Shown: positions 20,320 through 30,719 of the stretch, one piece after another
Numbering within the stretch: the stretch's first letter is position 1
Layout of the letters: the number at the start of each line of letters is the position of its first letter
Assembly: GCA_001939145.1 (NCBI GenBank)
Contig: LSRX01000593.1
Coordinates: forward strand, 373,513 to 437,512
Source of the DNA: Symbiodinium microadriaticum
Lineage: Eukaryota; Sar; Dinophyceae; Suessiales; Symbiodiniaceae
Reading direction: 5' to 3'
Length of the DNA stretch: 64,000 nucleotides
Notes under the pieces: model-generated
Seen by the model: the letters and a program-made list of their open reading frames with translations, nothing else
What the model was told of the DNA's origin: nothing
Database searches by the model: none
Translations under genes and position numbers: made by a program

Positions 20320-20402
20320 CTGACGTAGAGTTGAGTTACGGTTTAGGGAGTTTATAGGGTTTAGGGTGATATTAGATGGGCCTTTGCCAAAACGTGTGCA
20401 CA

Positions 20403-20814
20403 CACACCACCCCCACACCCACACCCACACCCACACCCACACCCACACCCACACCCACACCCACACCCACACCCACACCCACACCCACACCCACACCCAC
20501 ACCCACACCCACACCCACACCCACACCCACACCCACACCCACACCCACACCCACACCCACACCCACACCCACACCCACACCCACACCCACACCCACACCC
20601 ACACCCACACCCACACCCACACCCACACCCACACCCACACCCACACCCACACCCACACCCACACCCACACCCACACCCACACCCACACCCACACCCACAC
20701 CCACACCCACACCCACACCCACACCCACACCCACACCCACACCCACACCCACACCCACACCCACACCCACACCCACACCCACACCCACACCCACACCCAC
20801 ACCCACACCCACAC
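20403..20814. repeat. (CCCACA)n microsatellite, about 68 copies
   Basis: Essentially perfect hexamer array of 410 bp ending at an unresolved base (20815), after which CCCTAAA repeats begin. Reads as HTHT or PTPT in ORFs, which are artefacts. Confidence 0.97.
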
Positions 20815-20815
20815 N
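20815..20815. other. Ambiguous base (assembly join)
   Basis: Single n between the hexamer array and CCCTAAA repeats. Others are at 24872, 26841 and 40180; each abuts a repeat or duplicated segment, so array length and order here are unreliable. Confidence 0.8.
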
Positions 20816-20847
20816 ACCCTAAACCCTAAACCCTAAGCCCTAAACCC

Positions 20848-20850
20848 ACC

Positions 20851-20901
<51 letters not shown>

Positions 20902-20906
20902 ACACG
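20848..20906. repeat. (CA)n microsatellite
   Basis: CCCACCCACACACA... through about 20905, right after the gap and CCCTAAA units. Confidence 0.9.
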
Positions 20907-20963
20907 AACTACTCGCGGCTGTTTATAGTATACCCCAGCACCCTATTCTAGCCATTCAAGCCC

Positions 20964-21245
20964 CTACGCTAGCTTGATCCACTCGAAGAGCACCCCGCCC
21001 TCCATGAGGTAGCCCCTTGCCTCGATAAGCCAATGCTCCTTCTTGGCGATCCTAACCACACAGTCGGGTGTCGGGAGATAAGGAATAGGTGTAGGCACCC
21101 TTGAAGCTTCTGATAAATGTTCTTCAAGAGGATCTTCTGGAACCCATGAAGAGAAACATAACATATTTTTGTTACGTAGGTTCGGAGGCTTTGTCTGCTT
21201 TGTCAAAGTAACATGAACCATTAGCCATAATGTACAGCACGACAA
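20964..21245 (-). CDS. Unassigned ORF, possible 3' exon
   Basis: Minus strand, ending at TAG (20964). The last 60 codons are protein-like (RIAKKEHWLIEARGYLMEGG) and follow a possible acceptor TTCATGGGTTCCAG near 21142. If real it would be the end of a gene upstream of the kinase gene. No family recognised. Confidence 0.4.
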   Translation of the reverse strand: MSCCTLWLMVHVTLTKQTKPPNLRNKNMLCFSSWVPEDPLEEHLSEASRVPTPIPYLPTPDCVVRIAKKEHWLIEARGYLMEGGVLFEWIKLA

Positions 21246-21296
21246 GGGTTCAGGGTCTGGGGGTTCAAAAGTAGGGGTTCAGGGTTTAGGGGACTA

Positions 21297-21412
21297 CCCA
21301 GAGAACCCAATACCCCTTAAATGAGGAATATTCGGGCCCTCAAAAATTATGATTTACGGTACATCGGGCCCTAATATTATGATTTAAGGTATATTCCTTA
21401 AGTAAGGGTTTA
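21297..21412. mobile_element. Family B MITE-like element, degraded right end
   Basis: Left end CCCAGAGAACCCAATACCCC and two internal GATTTA(A/C)GGTA blocks; the right end stops at TATATTCCTTAAGTAAGGGT without the terminal repeat. An internal duplication (GGGCCCT..ATTATGATTTA) is present. Confidence 0.65.
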
Positions 21413-21479
21413 GGGGATTACTTGTCCTAGGTTTAGAGCTCAGGGTAAGAAGATCCGAAACGCCTAGGTCGTAAGGCTC

Positions 21480-21600
21480 TAACCTAAACCCTAAACCCTA
21501 AAACCCTAAAACCCTAAACCCCCTACATCCCCTGAATCCCTAACTAAAACCCTAAAAACCCTAAACCCTAAACCCCTAAAACCCGAAACCCTACTACAGA
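21480..21600. repeat. CCCTAAA array
   Basis: CCCTAAA, CCCTAAAA and CCCCTAAA units with few spacers. Confidence 0.9.
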
Positions 21601-21639
21601 CCCTAAAACCCATCCAAGAATCCTGGAGCCCACACACAG

Positions 21640-21850
21640 AGAGATCCCAATATTTATAAGGGGGCCTGAAACCTTCTGATTTTCAGGTCTGTCCCCTCAA
21701 ATTAGCCCTTAAAAGAGATCCCAAATCATAAGGGGGCCTGAAATCTTCTGATTTTCAGGTCTGTCCCCTCAAATTAGCCCTTAAAAGAGATCTCAAATCA
21801 TAAGGGGGCCTGAAATCTTCTGATTTTCAGGTCTGTTCCTCAAAATTAAG
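21640..21850. repeat. Three tandem copies of a roughly 70-bp unit with internal hairpin
   Basis: Units begin AGAGATCCCAA and contain GGGGGCCTGAAA(C/T)CTTCTG and GATTTTCAGGTCTGTCCCCT. CCTGAAA...TTTTCAGG makes a short hairpin in each. Confidence 0.8.
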
Positions 21851-21955
21851 GGATATTGGGGCTCTCCCACCCTAAACCCTAAACCCTAAACCCTCAAATT
21901 AAGGGACAAATTTGGGGATATCGGGCTCTCTGGGAAGGAGATCCCTCGCCCAAGC

Positions 21956-22006
21956 CCTTGTCTGAGGGCCCAAGGACCGCAGCAACCCGGGGCCCGACCC
22001 TGGAGC
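21956..22006 (-). CDS. Exon-like island, unknown gene
   Basis: Minus strand: acceptor GCTTGCGTTGAG after a T-rich run, 16 codons reading SRVGPRVAAVLGPSDK, GC donor (GCTTGG). Bracketed by CCCTAAA and TTTAGGG. All three minus frames are open. Confidence 0.3.
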
Positions 22007-22532
22007 CTCAACGCAAGCGCCAACAAAAAAAAAAAAAGCAAACAACCCCTAAACGGCTTGGGGTTTAAGGTTCAGGGTTTAGGAACCTTAGTGTTTAGGG
22101 TTTAGGGTTCAGGGCAAAGCTCAGGGTTTGCCTTTAACCCTAAATCGGCTTGGTTCTTCACTTCAAAGGCCCTGAAGTAAGGAAATGCATCTTAAGTTCT
22201 TGGGCGCGCCTCATCAATTATAGCTTAGGGTATCTTCCTTGATTAACTATTTCGGAGCCTACAATCGGGCCCCCCATCTTCTTGCCTGCTTTTTATGGGT
22301 TAAGAAGAGGGCCCAAAGAAGTAGAGGGGCCGTAAGGCTCATACTGGGGGACCTACAGTAAGAACTAAGAACCACTCAGTTCTTAATAGACGGGGTCTGA
22401 ATAAGTTGGCAAATGGTGGCATCACGGATTCACCTGTAATTCCGATCATCCCTGTGTAAGTATACTATAATATATCCACCCCAACCCCCCCCCACTCCAC
22501 TCCACACCCACAAAACAGCCTATTCTGAGTAC

Positions 22533-22710
22533 CACTGTTGATGATATAAATCCTGGATCAGCTCAAGGGCCGCAAGCTATGGGATTTATGGTATATTCCT
22601 TCTTATGTTCTGATATATTCCTGATTATGTTATGGTATATTCCTTATTACTATGAGGATTTAGGGTCTATTCCTTATGATGGGTAATGCAGGATTTATAT
22701 CATCAGCCGT
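22533..22710. mobile_element. MITE-like element, family E (copy 2, long)
   Basis: Ends ACTGTTGATGATATAAATCC and GGATTTATATCATCAGCC are inverted. Longer interior (about 180 bp) with repeated ATGGTATATTCCTTATTA blocks. Confidence 0.8.
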
Positions 22711-22849
22711 ATGGCCCCAATGCCACATTTGCCTCACACTTCAAAGCTGAACTGCAAAACACCTCACCGCCCATGTAGCACCCTTAAACCAGTGGATTTC
22801 AATACGTCTGTTGACACACAGAAGCAAGCTGGAATCCTGGGGTCGCTCG

Positions 22850-23070
22850 TAATTAACCCATGAATTAATTAGTTTACTTTACTTGATTACTTAATGAATT
22901 AATTATTAATTCATTAATTAACTAACTAGTTAGTTAATTACTTGTAATTAATTAATTGCATGAATTAATACGAATAAACTAAATTAAACTAAGTAACTTT
23001 TTAAAAAAGAATAGTTAGTTAATTAATAGATAGATAGATAGATAGATCGATAGATAGATAGATAAATAGA
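22850..23070. repeat. TTAATTAA-rich and (TAGA)n microsatellite
   Basis: Degenerate TTAATTAATT sequence at 22852-23025 followed by GATA/TAGA repeats at 23026-23068. Confidence 0.8.
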
Positions 23071-23698
23071 GGGGGGCGACAGAACTTCCCTGTCTGTAAA
23101 GGAACACTACCCTTACGACCCTTACCATGAAGACCCCTATAACGAGGGACGAAGGGCGGCTCATCACTGGGGATTTGGATGCCAGGCGACCCGGAGAGAC
23201 AGGCCATCTTCTCATTCAAGGGCGCCGTCTCCTCAGGAAGCGGTTAAGACGGTTAAGACTCCTCCTTGGGGCTTTGGGTTTAAGTGAAGGGTTTGGGGTT
23301 GAAGTTTGGATTGGGACCCGAAGCAATCCCCAATACACTGCAAAGCCCTGAAGTAAGGAATTAGGGCATCCTCCTTCTGATTCACGAGATACTGCTAGAT
23401 TGCAGTATAAGGGTCTTTCGGGGCGTTTTTCGGGAACCCAAACCCCACACCATAATCTTCAACTCTAAGACGTATGCCCTAGACTTCGGAGCCTGAATGG
23501 TAAACCGCAAGCTTGAGCGCTAAGCCCCAAACTTAAGCCAAAATTCGGGCTTAAGGCCTAAACCCTAAACCCTAAACCCAAGTTTAGGGTTTAGGTTTAG
23601 GGCTTCAGAGCCGTTCCGGTGGGGTTTCTCTGGGTTTAAACTCCGAGGGATTAGCCTCGAAGGGGATCCTGACTGGCCCGAGCACTCAGTTAAAGGAA

Positions 23699-23800
23699 AC
23701 TACAGGTGGGGAGTTTAGGGTATATAGGGCTTCTATAAGGCTTCTATGAGGTATATAGACCTTCTATAAGGCTCCTATAATTGTAGCTACCCACCTGAAA
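23699..23800. mobile_element. MITE-like element, family G (copy 2)
   Basis: Nearly identical to 9799-9900, including the flanks (AAGGAA before, TGTCCTAGACT after). Confidence 0.75.
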
Positions 23801-23877
23801 CTGTCCTAGACTCAGACGCACAAGAGACTTTAAGGCCTAAGGAGTCAACTTAGGTTTGGGGTTCTGGGGTTTATCTA

Positions 23878-24005
23878 TAGGGTTTGTATATTTCAGGTTT
23901 GGGGTTTAAGGTTTCTGGGGTTTATATGCAGGGTTTGTATATTTCAGGTTTGGGGTTCAAGGTTTCTGGGGTTTATATGCAGGGTTTGTATATCTCAGGT
24001 CTAAG
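23878..24005. repeat. Three tandem copies of a roughly 51-bp unit
   Basis: Units contain GGGTTTGTATATTTCAGGTT and GTTTCTGGGGTTTATATGCA; the third copy is truncated. Confidence 0.85.
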
Positions 24006-24468
24006 GATTCAGCGTCGAATGAGGGTTTTAAAGAGTTTAGGGTTCTGGGGTTTATGGAGTACAGGATTTGCCCCACTGACCACCCGACCTGGCCCACTAG
24101 AAGACGAGGGGCCATCTGCTGCGTCACGGGATTAAACACAAAGTTCATGTTGAAGACGTTGCTGGATGGGCAGCCCGAGCTCACGGCCTCAGTAGATCGG
24201 ACCTAAAGCCTGCACTCGAAAGCCAAACCCCATGAAACCTAGCAGGGCCGTAGAGTCTAGGGTTCAGGGCCTTGAGGAGTTTATTACTGAGCCTTCGCAA
24301 ATGCCTTGAGATCGCGTGAGCAGTGGCCCGGGATGTGCGAGGAAACGGCAAGTTTGAAGCACCCCTGTGTCCAAGAGCTTGATGACTTCAATGACGTTAT
24401 GTGTCTGTCTCTGTCTGTGTGTGTGTGTGTTAAGGCACGACACCGCCAACTCAAGTTTACGCATACCC

Positions 24469-24863
24469 TAAACCCTAAACCCCAAAACCCCTAACCCCTA
24501 AACCCCTAAACCCCAAAACCCCAAAAAACCCCTAACTCGAAGGTCTTGATCAATCACACGAAGGCCTTGCGGCCTTTGGCTGCGTTCGAGCGGCAGGGTC
24601 GGAGCTGCCTGACATGTGCTCGATACCTTGGTTTAGGGTTTAGGGTTTGCCGTAGAATGGCGCATAGGCGGAAGTATTCAGTGATAGTGCATTTTCGAGT
24701 GTATCGTGATTTAACGATTTGTTGTTGGAGCCTGAATATCGAGGGCTCTTCCTTTTCACTCTCCCACCCCACGCCGTCTGAGGCGGCCAAACCACCCAAA
24801 CCTATTCCTTTTAGGGTTTAGCTCTAAACTCATTCTATGGCTTTCTTCTTTCTTTCAAAATCG
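24469..24863. repeat. 395-bp exact duplication, copy 1
   Basis: By eye identical to 26446-26840. Includes CCCCTAAA repeats, an exon-like island and a TTTAGGG unit. An unresolved base follows within 10 bases. Confidence 0.9.
24537..24608 (-). CDS. Exon-like island (copy 1), unknown gene
   Basis: Minus strand: acceptor CACATGTCAG, 24 codons starting AAPTLPLERSQRPQGLRVID, GT donor (GTTAGGGG), phase 0 at both ends. The plus strand is also open (VLINHTKALRPLAAFERQG). Confidence 0.35.
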
Positions 24864-25289
24864 TTCTTAAGNTGAGGGGGGGTCAGAGGGGGCCCGGGAG
24901 GCTCAAGGGCCCCTCTAGGAACGGCTTGGAGCCCCCTATGTCCTTGAAATCTGCTCGCTGGAGGCTCCCAGGGGCTCCCTGGGGGCGCCCTTTTGAAGGG
25001 GGCCCAAATTCGCAGCGGGAAGAGCTTGCGGTTTAGGGTATTTACTAAAATAGGGACCAGTACTGGTCCCGAGGAGAACCTGCTCCGGTACCGGGCAGGA
25101 CGTGGGTGCTACCGTCCCCATGGCTGTGGGGAGGCGGGCAAACGTATTGGATCGCTCTGCGCCATCGAGGTCGAGGGGCTTAAGCGCCGCCCACCCACGG
25201 AGGTGGGCGGCCTAAGCCTTGAGTTTAGGGTTTAGGGTTTAGGCCTTCCAGTCGGATATTTCAGTCGGGCACAGGCAAGAGAGGCACTT

Positions 25290-25490
25290 GGGGGCTTTTA
25301 GGGTTTATAGGGTTTATAGGGTTTAGGATTGTCAGCTTAGGGCTTTTAGGGTTTAGGGTGTAGGGCTTTTAGGGTTAAGGGCTTTTAGGGTTTAGGGTTT
25401 TTAGGGTTTTTGGGGTTTAGGGCTTTTGGGTTTTTAGGGTTTAGGGCTTTTAGGGTTTAGGGTTTTCAGTTTCTAGGGTCTTGGGTTTAG
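25290..25490. repeat. TTTTAGGG / TTTAGGG array
   Basis: About 200 bp with GGGCTTTTAGGG units mixed in. Confidence 0.9.
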
Positions 25491-25552
25491 GCTCGACCTG
25501 GCTTCACCAATTGCAATACCCTAGCTGGGCCTGCCGGCGTTGCTCTTCCTTA

Positions 25553-25650
25553 AGCTACCCTCCCCTACTTTTTCGTAGGTTCTTATTGTAAGCCCTAGTA
25601 TGGAATTTATAGGGACCCTACAAAAAAAGTAGGTGTTGGTAGGTTCAGGT
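25553..25650. mobile_element. Possible short inverted-repeat element
   Basis: CCCTACTTTTTCGTAGG on the left and CCCTACAAAAAAAGTAGG on the right; single copy in this window. Confidence 0.45.
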
Positions 25651-26234
25651 TGATGTTAGGAACTTCGACCGAAAGCCCGGCAGTCCGGGACTTCCACGGG
25701 ACTCCACCCAAAACCCATTAGGGCTTAGGGTTTAGGGTTTTAGGGTTTTAGGGTTTAGGGATTAGGGTTTAGGGATGCTAAGTGAACCTTCCTTCTTTGG
25801 GTTCTTATAAATGCGCGCAACTTTGGGCGCGGTGCTCCAATGAACCAGAACGTGCCAGCCCCCAAATGGTCGGCTGGGGTGATTTCCGAACCGAGGCAAA
25901 GGGCATGAAACCCACTAAAAAAGCCAACTTTGTCTTGCTTCTTGTACCAATCCGCGGGGGCAGAAGCACATCAGCAGCACCCTGCTACTAGCAGCTTGAG
26001 AGGCCGGAGACCCTCTGCAGCAGGTACTGGCTCAAGAGACCACCCAAGGCAATGCAAACTGGCTCAATGTGTTCCTGGTTTTGGGCTTCAGTAGGCTTCC
26101 ACACTTGGCTCTCAAGGCAACGGTGTAGATTATCCACGCCCCCAGCCCGATGTCCACTGGTCACAACCCTAAACCAGTCTTAACGGATGCAAAATTGAGG
26201 CACCTGCATGGGCGGCTGTTGCGTAAGGATGCAA

Positions 26235-26515
26235 TGCTGTACCCTAAACCCTAAACCCTTTAAACCCTAAACCCTTAAACCCTAAACCCTTAAACCCTAA
26301 ACCCTTAAACCCAAAACCCTTAAACCCTAAAACCCTAAAACCCTAAACCCTAAACCCCTAAAACCCTAAACCCCTAAACCCTAAACCCCTAAAACCCTAA
26401 AACCCTAAACCCCAAAACCCCTAACCCCTAAACCCCTAAACCCCCTAAACCCTAAACCCCAAAACCCCTAACCCCTAAACCCCTAAACCCCAAAACCCCA
26501 AAAAACCCCTAACTC
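26235..26515. repeat. CCCTAAA / CCCTTAAA array
   Basis: About 280 bp of nearly uninterrupted CCCTAAA-type units leading into duplication copy 2. Confidence 0.95.
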
Positions 26516-26840
26516 GAAGGTCTTGATCAATCACACGAAGGCCTTGCGGCCTTTGGCTGCGTTCGAGCGGCAGGGTCGGAGCTGCCTGACATGTGCTCGA
26601 TACCTTGGTTTAGGGTTTAGGGTTTGCCGTAGAATGGCGCATAGGCGGAAGTATTCAGTGATAGTGCATTTTCGAGTGTATCGTGATTTAACGATTTGTT
26701 GTTGGAGCCTGAATATCGAGGGCTCTTCCTTTTCACTCTCCCACCCCACGCCGTCTGAGGCGGCCAAACCACCCAAACCTATTCCTTTTAGGGTTTAGCT
26801 CTAAACTCATTCTATGGCTTTCTTCTTTCTTTCAAAATCG
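26446..26840. repeat. 395-bp exact duplication, copy 2
   Basis: Second copy of 24469-24863, ending exactly at the unresolved base 26841. Confidence 0.9.
26514..26585 (-). CDS. Exon-like island (copy 2), unknown gene
   Basis: Same 72 bases as 24537-24608. One of the two may be an assembly artefact. Confidence 0.3.
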
Positions 26841-26868
26841 NAAACCCTCAAACCACAGAACCTAAAAC

Positions 26869-26919
26869 CCCGAAAGCCCGCAAACAAAGGCCAGGGACTC
26901 GTGGAGGAGGTTCGGCTGC
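26869..26919 (-). CDS. Exon-like island, unknown gene
   Basis: Minus strand: acceptor CATTCTCCCTAAG, 1 + 16 codons + 2 reading QPNLLHESLAFVCGLS, donor GTTTTAGG. TTTAGGG array on the right, CCC-rich repeats and a gap base on the left. Confidence 0.4.
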
Positions 26920-26932
26920 CTTAGGGAGAATG

Positions 26933-27062
26933 ATTAGGGTTTAGGGTTTAGGGGTTTAGGGGTTTAGGGTTTAGGGTTTAGGGTTGAGGGTTTAGGAGTT
27001 TAGGGGTTTAGGGTTTAGGGGTTTAGGGGTTTAGGGTTTAGGGGTTTAGGGTTTAGGGGGTT
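26933..27062. repeat. TTTAGGG array
   Basis: About 130 bp of TTTAGGG and TTTAGGGG. Confidence 0.95.
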
Positions 27063-29020
27063 CTTGAAACTAGGGTAGGGTGTATGAGGATTTATGAGTG
27101 TTTTTTGTAACCATTCTTACAAGGGTTTTAAACTTTAGCTAGGGCTCAGGGATTCAGGGTCGTCATTTAGGTTGTTCTTAGGGTCGAGGGGGCTTGGTTT
27201 TCTTCGGCTCTTGCCCTTTCGAAAAAGCATCCTATTTCTCAGGGCATACGCGAGGGCTTCGGGGTTTCGTATTATAGTTTCTGAACTTGCAAGAAAACTG
27301 GCAACTGTGCCAAGGTTTCTTTGGGGCGCAGCCGCGCTTTCCTTCTTAGTCTCTTTTCTTCGCTTTCCTATTCTCCGCCTGCGGGAGGAACGGCAAAGCC
27401 CGGGAGGCACCAGATGCAAAGGAAAGGCAAAGAAAGAGCAGAACATAATCGACACAATGTACGCACAACGCTGTAGGTTTGTGTTGCATTTTTCGGCAGT
27501 TTCTGCCTCCACGCCACCTTGGAGCCCCCAGCCCACAGGAAAAGCAAGGAATAAGCAAACTAATGCCAACACCCGAAAGCAATAAATGCAAAGACAGCCC
27601 AAGCGGCAATCAAGAAAATGCCCAACAAAAACAAAACAGGCGCAGTCTGAACTACACAAAGCCTAAAACCTAAATGTCGTGCTTGGGAGTTTATTGAGAA
27701 TCAATGTACCGCGCATACTTTGGGGGCCTTCGTAATTGGAATTAGGCCGGAGTTCTGGGTACGACTATTCGGAGAATCTCTAAGGAGTATAGTAGTAACT
27801 ACCAAAGCACTGCAGCTACATTACACGACTTGCTGGTCGTGTGCTTCCTTGGCGGGGTCAGATGTGAAGTGCCGCGCCCAAACAATCCAAAACCCCGGAA
27901 GTAAGCAGCACAGCTTGAATTAAAATAATAGTAAGAAGAAGCATAAAAATACTAATAAGAAGAATAATAAGAACAATAATAATAGGGCATCCTTACTACT
28001 GTATATGAAAAAACATGCTCTTTACTTAAGGGATTTGGGGAGTCTCTGGGACCGGTTGTAGCATCTTCAAGGCATGATGCGGCGCCACGGGACTTCTTGA
28101 ACTCGGGAAGATCACATCAAGTTCTCGTTTCTTTTCCAAGACACAATGGTACAACTTGGCCGACTTGAACCATTACCCTGTCGGTTGCACACGCTTTCAA
28201 ATTCCAACAAGAGCTTTCAAGCCTTCCACTGCTGCCCAGAGGCTGCGAATGTTGCAGGACACACAGGACACCTCTGCAGCTTCGTGCCCTCGCACGCGCA
28301 TCACCTGTCTGGTGTAGAGCTCCTTGCGCCAGGGACACAGACCGGAGCGACCTGTAAGATAATAATTACATAGGAATACTACTGTAAGATAACAAGTACA
28401 TATATGTAAATACTAACATTGACCATGATGACAATCATTATCCTCATCACTGTCCTTGTTCTGCCTACTATTCGTATCATCGTCATGACGATTACGATCA
28501 TCGCCACCCTGCATGTTTGATCTTGTGTGGCCTTGGAAGCCCTCCGTCGATGCTTCGAGAACGGTCGTTGCTTGGGCCTGTCTGCCCCCCCCCCCCCCCC
28601 CAGAGTTCCGTCCATCTGCATATTGCTCTGTTTTGTTCCGCTTGTGTGCTTTTGCTTCAGGGTTTAGGCCCCTGTCCCAAACTTCATGCTCGAACCCCTG
28701 ATCGGAAGGTCCCGCTGTTGCAGCATCAGCTTGGCGAAACTCGTTCGATCCGCAATCCTTGGCAGAGCGATGGGCTTTGCAGCCGGATCATACCCTTCTC
28801 GTATTAGGTGGTACAATTGGACGTCCCTGGAATCCGTTTACATGGGACTGCACATTCAGGACTTCTGTCTCTTTCTGCCACGGATTGCAGGCAGCCGTCG
28901 TTGTCATACTCCAAAACCCTAACTTGCCGACGAAACGCAACTGTAAGCCTACTAGGGATAGTGCTCAGGGCTTAGTGGCTTACGGTTTAAGGATTTGGGG
29001 TTTAGGAGTGGAGCGGCGCA
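27063..29020. other. Stretch without recognised genes
   Basis: Holds overlapping ORFs at 27135-27659 (both strands, low complexity in places), a degraded family A-like segment near 27711, an AATAATAG-rich stretch at 27920-27990 and a C homopolymer at 28587. No domain or splice chain found. Confidence 0.5.
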
Positions 29021-29025
29021 GGGTG

Positions 29026-29128
29026 TAATGTAGGGGCCTAAAGAATTACCTATACTATTTTGGGGGTTCCTTATTATAATTATAGTATAATGGGCCCCAA
29101 AACCCTATTCTAATTATTAAGGCCCCCT
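29026..29128. mobile_element. MITE-like element, family A (copy 3)
   Basis: TAATGTAGGGGCCTAAAGAA on the left, CTAATTATTAAGGCCCCC on the right; interior in opposite orientation to the 7927 copy (CTATTTTGGGGG first). Confidence 0.85.
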
Positions 29129-29227
29129 TTTTTTGGGGGGACAGGGTTTGGCAAACATCAACTCCAAAATGGAAGCCAAGCTGCTCCGACTGGCTCTTGG
29201 CTGCAACGGCCTCAGGGATCAGATCGT

Positions 29228-29336
29228 CCCAGAGAACCCAACACCCCTAAATTAAGGAATACACCAAGAATTATAGGGGCCCTAATGTTATGATTTAAGG
29301 TATATTCCTTAATTAAGGGGTATTGGGTTCTCTGGG
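29228..29336. mobile_element. MITE-like element, family B (copy)
   Basis: Inverted ends CCCAGAGAACCCAACACCCC and GGGGTATTGGGTTCTCTGGG; the inner arms TTAAGGAAT and ATTCCTTAA also pair. One of the best-preserved copies. Confidence 0.92.
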
Positions 29337-29741
29337 GTGGTGTCAGACCCTAACCCCCAAAACCCCTAAACCCCAATTCGTACACACAGCTGCTGGCAGA
29401 CCTGAGGCGAGTTTGCCCTTGCTTCGATCTGGAACCGAGGCAGGTACCCCTAAACTGCCAACCCCACACCCCAAACTGACCAGAAAACTTTAAAGCCCCA
29501 AAATCCGCAGAAGCATTGATTTCGAAGCCCATGCCAAACAGACCATCGCCCCAGATCACCTACAGCATCGGTTTAGGGTCCACATCGGGTCTTGTGGTTA
29601 CGGTTAGGTTTTCCCTTTCTATGGGGCTCTTTTGAACATCCCGAATCCTGACCAAACCATTCGAGGCCGACGGGCCTTGAACTACACCCTCCAACTGCTG
29701 ACATACGTGACTGCGGGAGGAGGAGGTCAGAAGTGGGTTGA

Positions 29742-29849
29742 AATGTAGGGACCTAAATAATTACCAATACTATTTTTGGGGGCTCCTTATGATAATTATA
29801 GGATAATGGGCCCCAAAAACCTATTCTAATTATTAACCCCCCTATAGTA
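29742..29849. mobile_element. MITE-like element, family A (copy 4)
   Basis: AATGTAGGGACCTAAATAAT left and ATTATTAACCCCCCTATAGT right; interior orientation as in the 29026 copy. Confidence 0.8.
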
Positions 29850-29998
29850 GACTCAGTGACTGCTTCTAACGACCGAGTCATTCGAGCGCCGAGCGCAACA
29901 AATGCGAGCCTAATCCTCCAATTCTACACCCCTAAACCCTAAATCCTAAACCCTAAATCCCTAAATCCCTAAACCCCACACACCCAAAGCCTAAAGTC

Positions 29999-30041
29999 GG
30001 AGTCTCAAGGATCCAAACGTCAAAAGACCCGAATCCACAGG
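29999..30041 (-). CDS. Exon-like island, unknown gene
   Basis: Minus strand: acceptor CCCATCGCCTCAG, GA donor (GACTTTAG). Two open readings, CGFGSFDVWILET or PVDSGLLTFGSLRL; the second fits the phase of the next island upstream. Confidence 0.4.
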
Positions 30042-30091
30042 CTGAGGCGATGGGAGGTCTTGGAGGCCCCTAAACTACTAAACCCCTAAAG

Positions 30092-30203
30092 CCAGAGATC
30101 CCAACACCCCTTAATTAAGGAATTTATACCTTAAATTATACGGGCCTTAAACTTATGACATATAAGGTATATTCCTTAATTAAGGGGTATTGGGTTCTCT
30201 GGG
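30092..30203. mobile_element. MITE-like element, family B (copy)
   Basis: Left CCAGAGATCCCAACACCCCT, right AGGGGTATTGGGTTCTCTGG. Lies between two exon-like islands, so probably intronic. Confidence 0.9.
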
Positions 30204-30228
30204 AACCAAAAGCCCCAAACCCTAAAAC

Positions 30229-30282
30229 CCTGAGAGCTGGGCCATGAAGCACTGTAGTAGCAGCCCAACCGACACGACGAGC
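30229..30282 (-). CDS. Exon-like island, unknown gene
   Basis: Exactly 18 codons (ARRVGWAATTVLHGPALR) behind a strong acceptor (CTTTTCTCGTCTCCAG), donor GTTTTAGG. The plus strand reads SWAMKHCSSSPTDTTSLE in the same place, so strand depends on splice strength. Confidence 0.45.
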
Positions 30283-30629
30283 CTGGAGACGAGAAAAGCC
30301 GTTATTTACAGCCAGTTCTGGGTTGGGTTTACGGAGTTCAGGTGGTTTAGGGTTTAGGGCTTTTAGGCGGTTTAGGGTTTAGGCGGTTTAGGCGGATTTA
30401 GGGTGTAAGGCTTTAGCGGTTTTAGGGTGTAGGGCCAGTGTGGGGTTTAGGATGTTTCATTGCCCTGGCATCTTGCTGGAAGTGAAAGCCACTTCCACAT
30501 GCGCTGAGGGCGTAAGACACGAGAGCCAAACTCTCTCTGAGACCAAGATCTCACGGAAATTGTCTGCATCCTCATCCCTCCGACACCCAAAACCCCTCCA
30601 AAACCCCTAAAACCCCTAAGCCCCGAATC

Positions 30630-30659
30630 CTTGCCCGAAGCTGCCAAAGACGTCTTAAG
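30630..30659 (-). CDS. Exon-like island, unknown gene
   Basis: Ten codons (LKTSLAASGK), acceptor CAGACTTCGCAG, GA donor (GATTCGG). Short, so weak. Confidence 0.3.
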
Positions 30660-30719
30660 CTGCGAAGTCTGATCCCCTTCGATGCCACTGGATGCCTGAA
30701 GGCCCAGGTTCTTCTTCTT

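Noticed and set aside
20242..20836. Long ORFs of His-Thr, Pro-Thr, Val-Gly and Trp-Val repeats
   Set aside because: Readings of the (CCCACA)n array.
28587..28601. C homopolymer as a functional tract
   Set aside because: Simple homopolymer; similar runs at 5376, 31484 and 9470 suggest slippage only.
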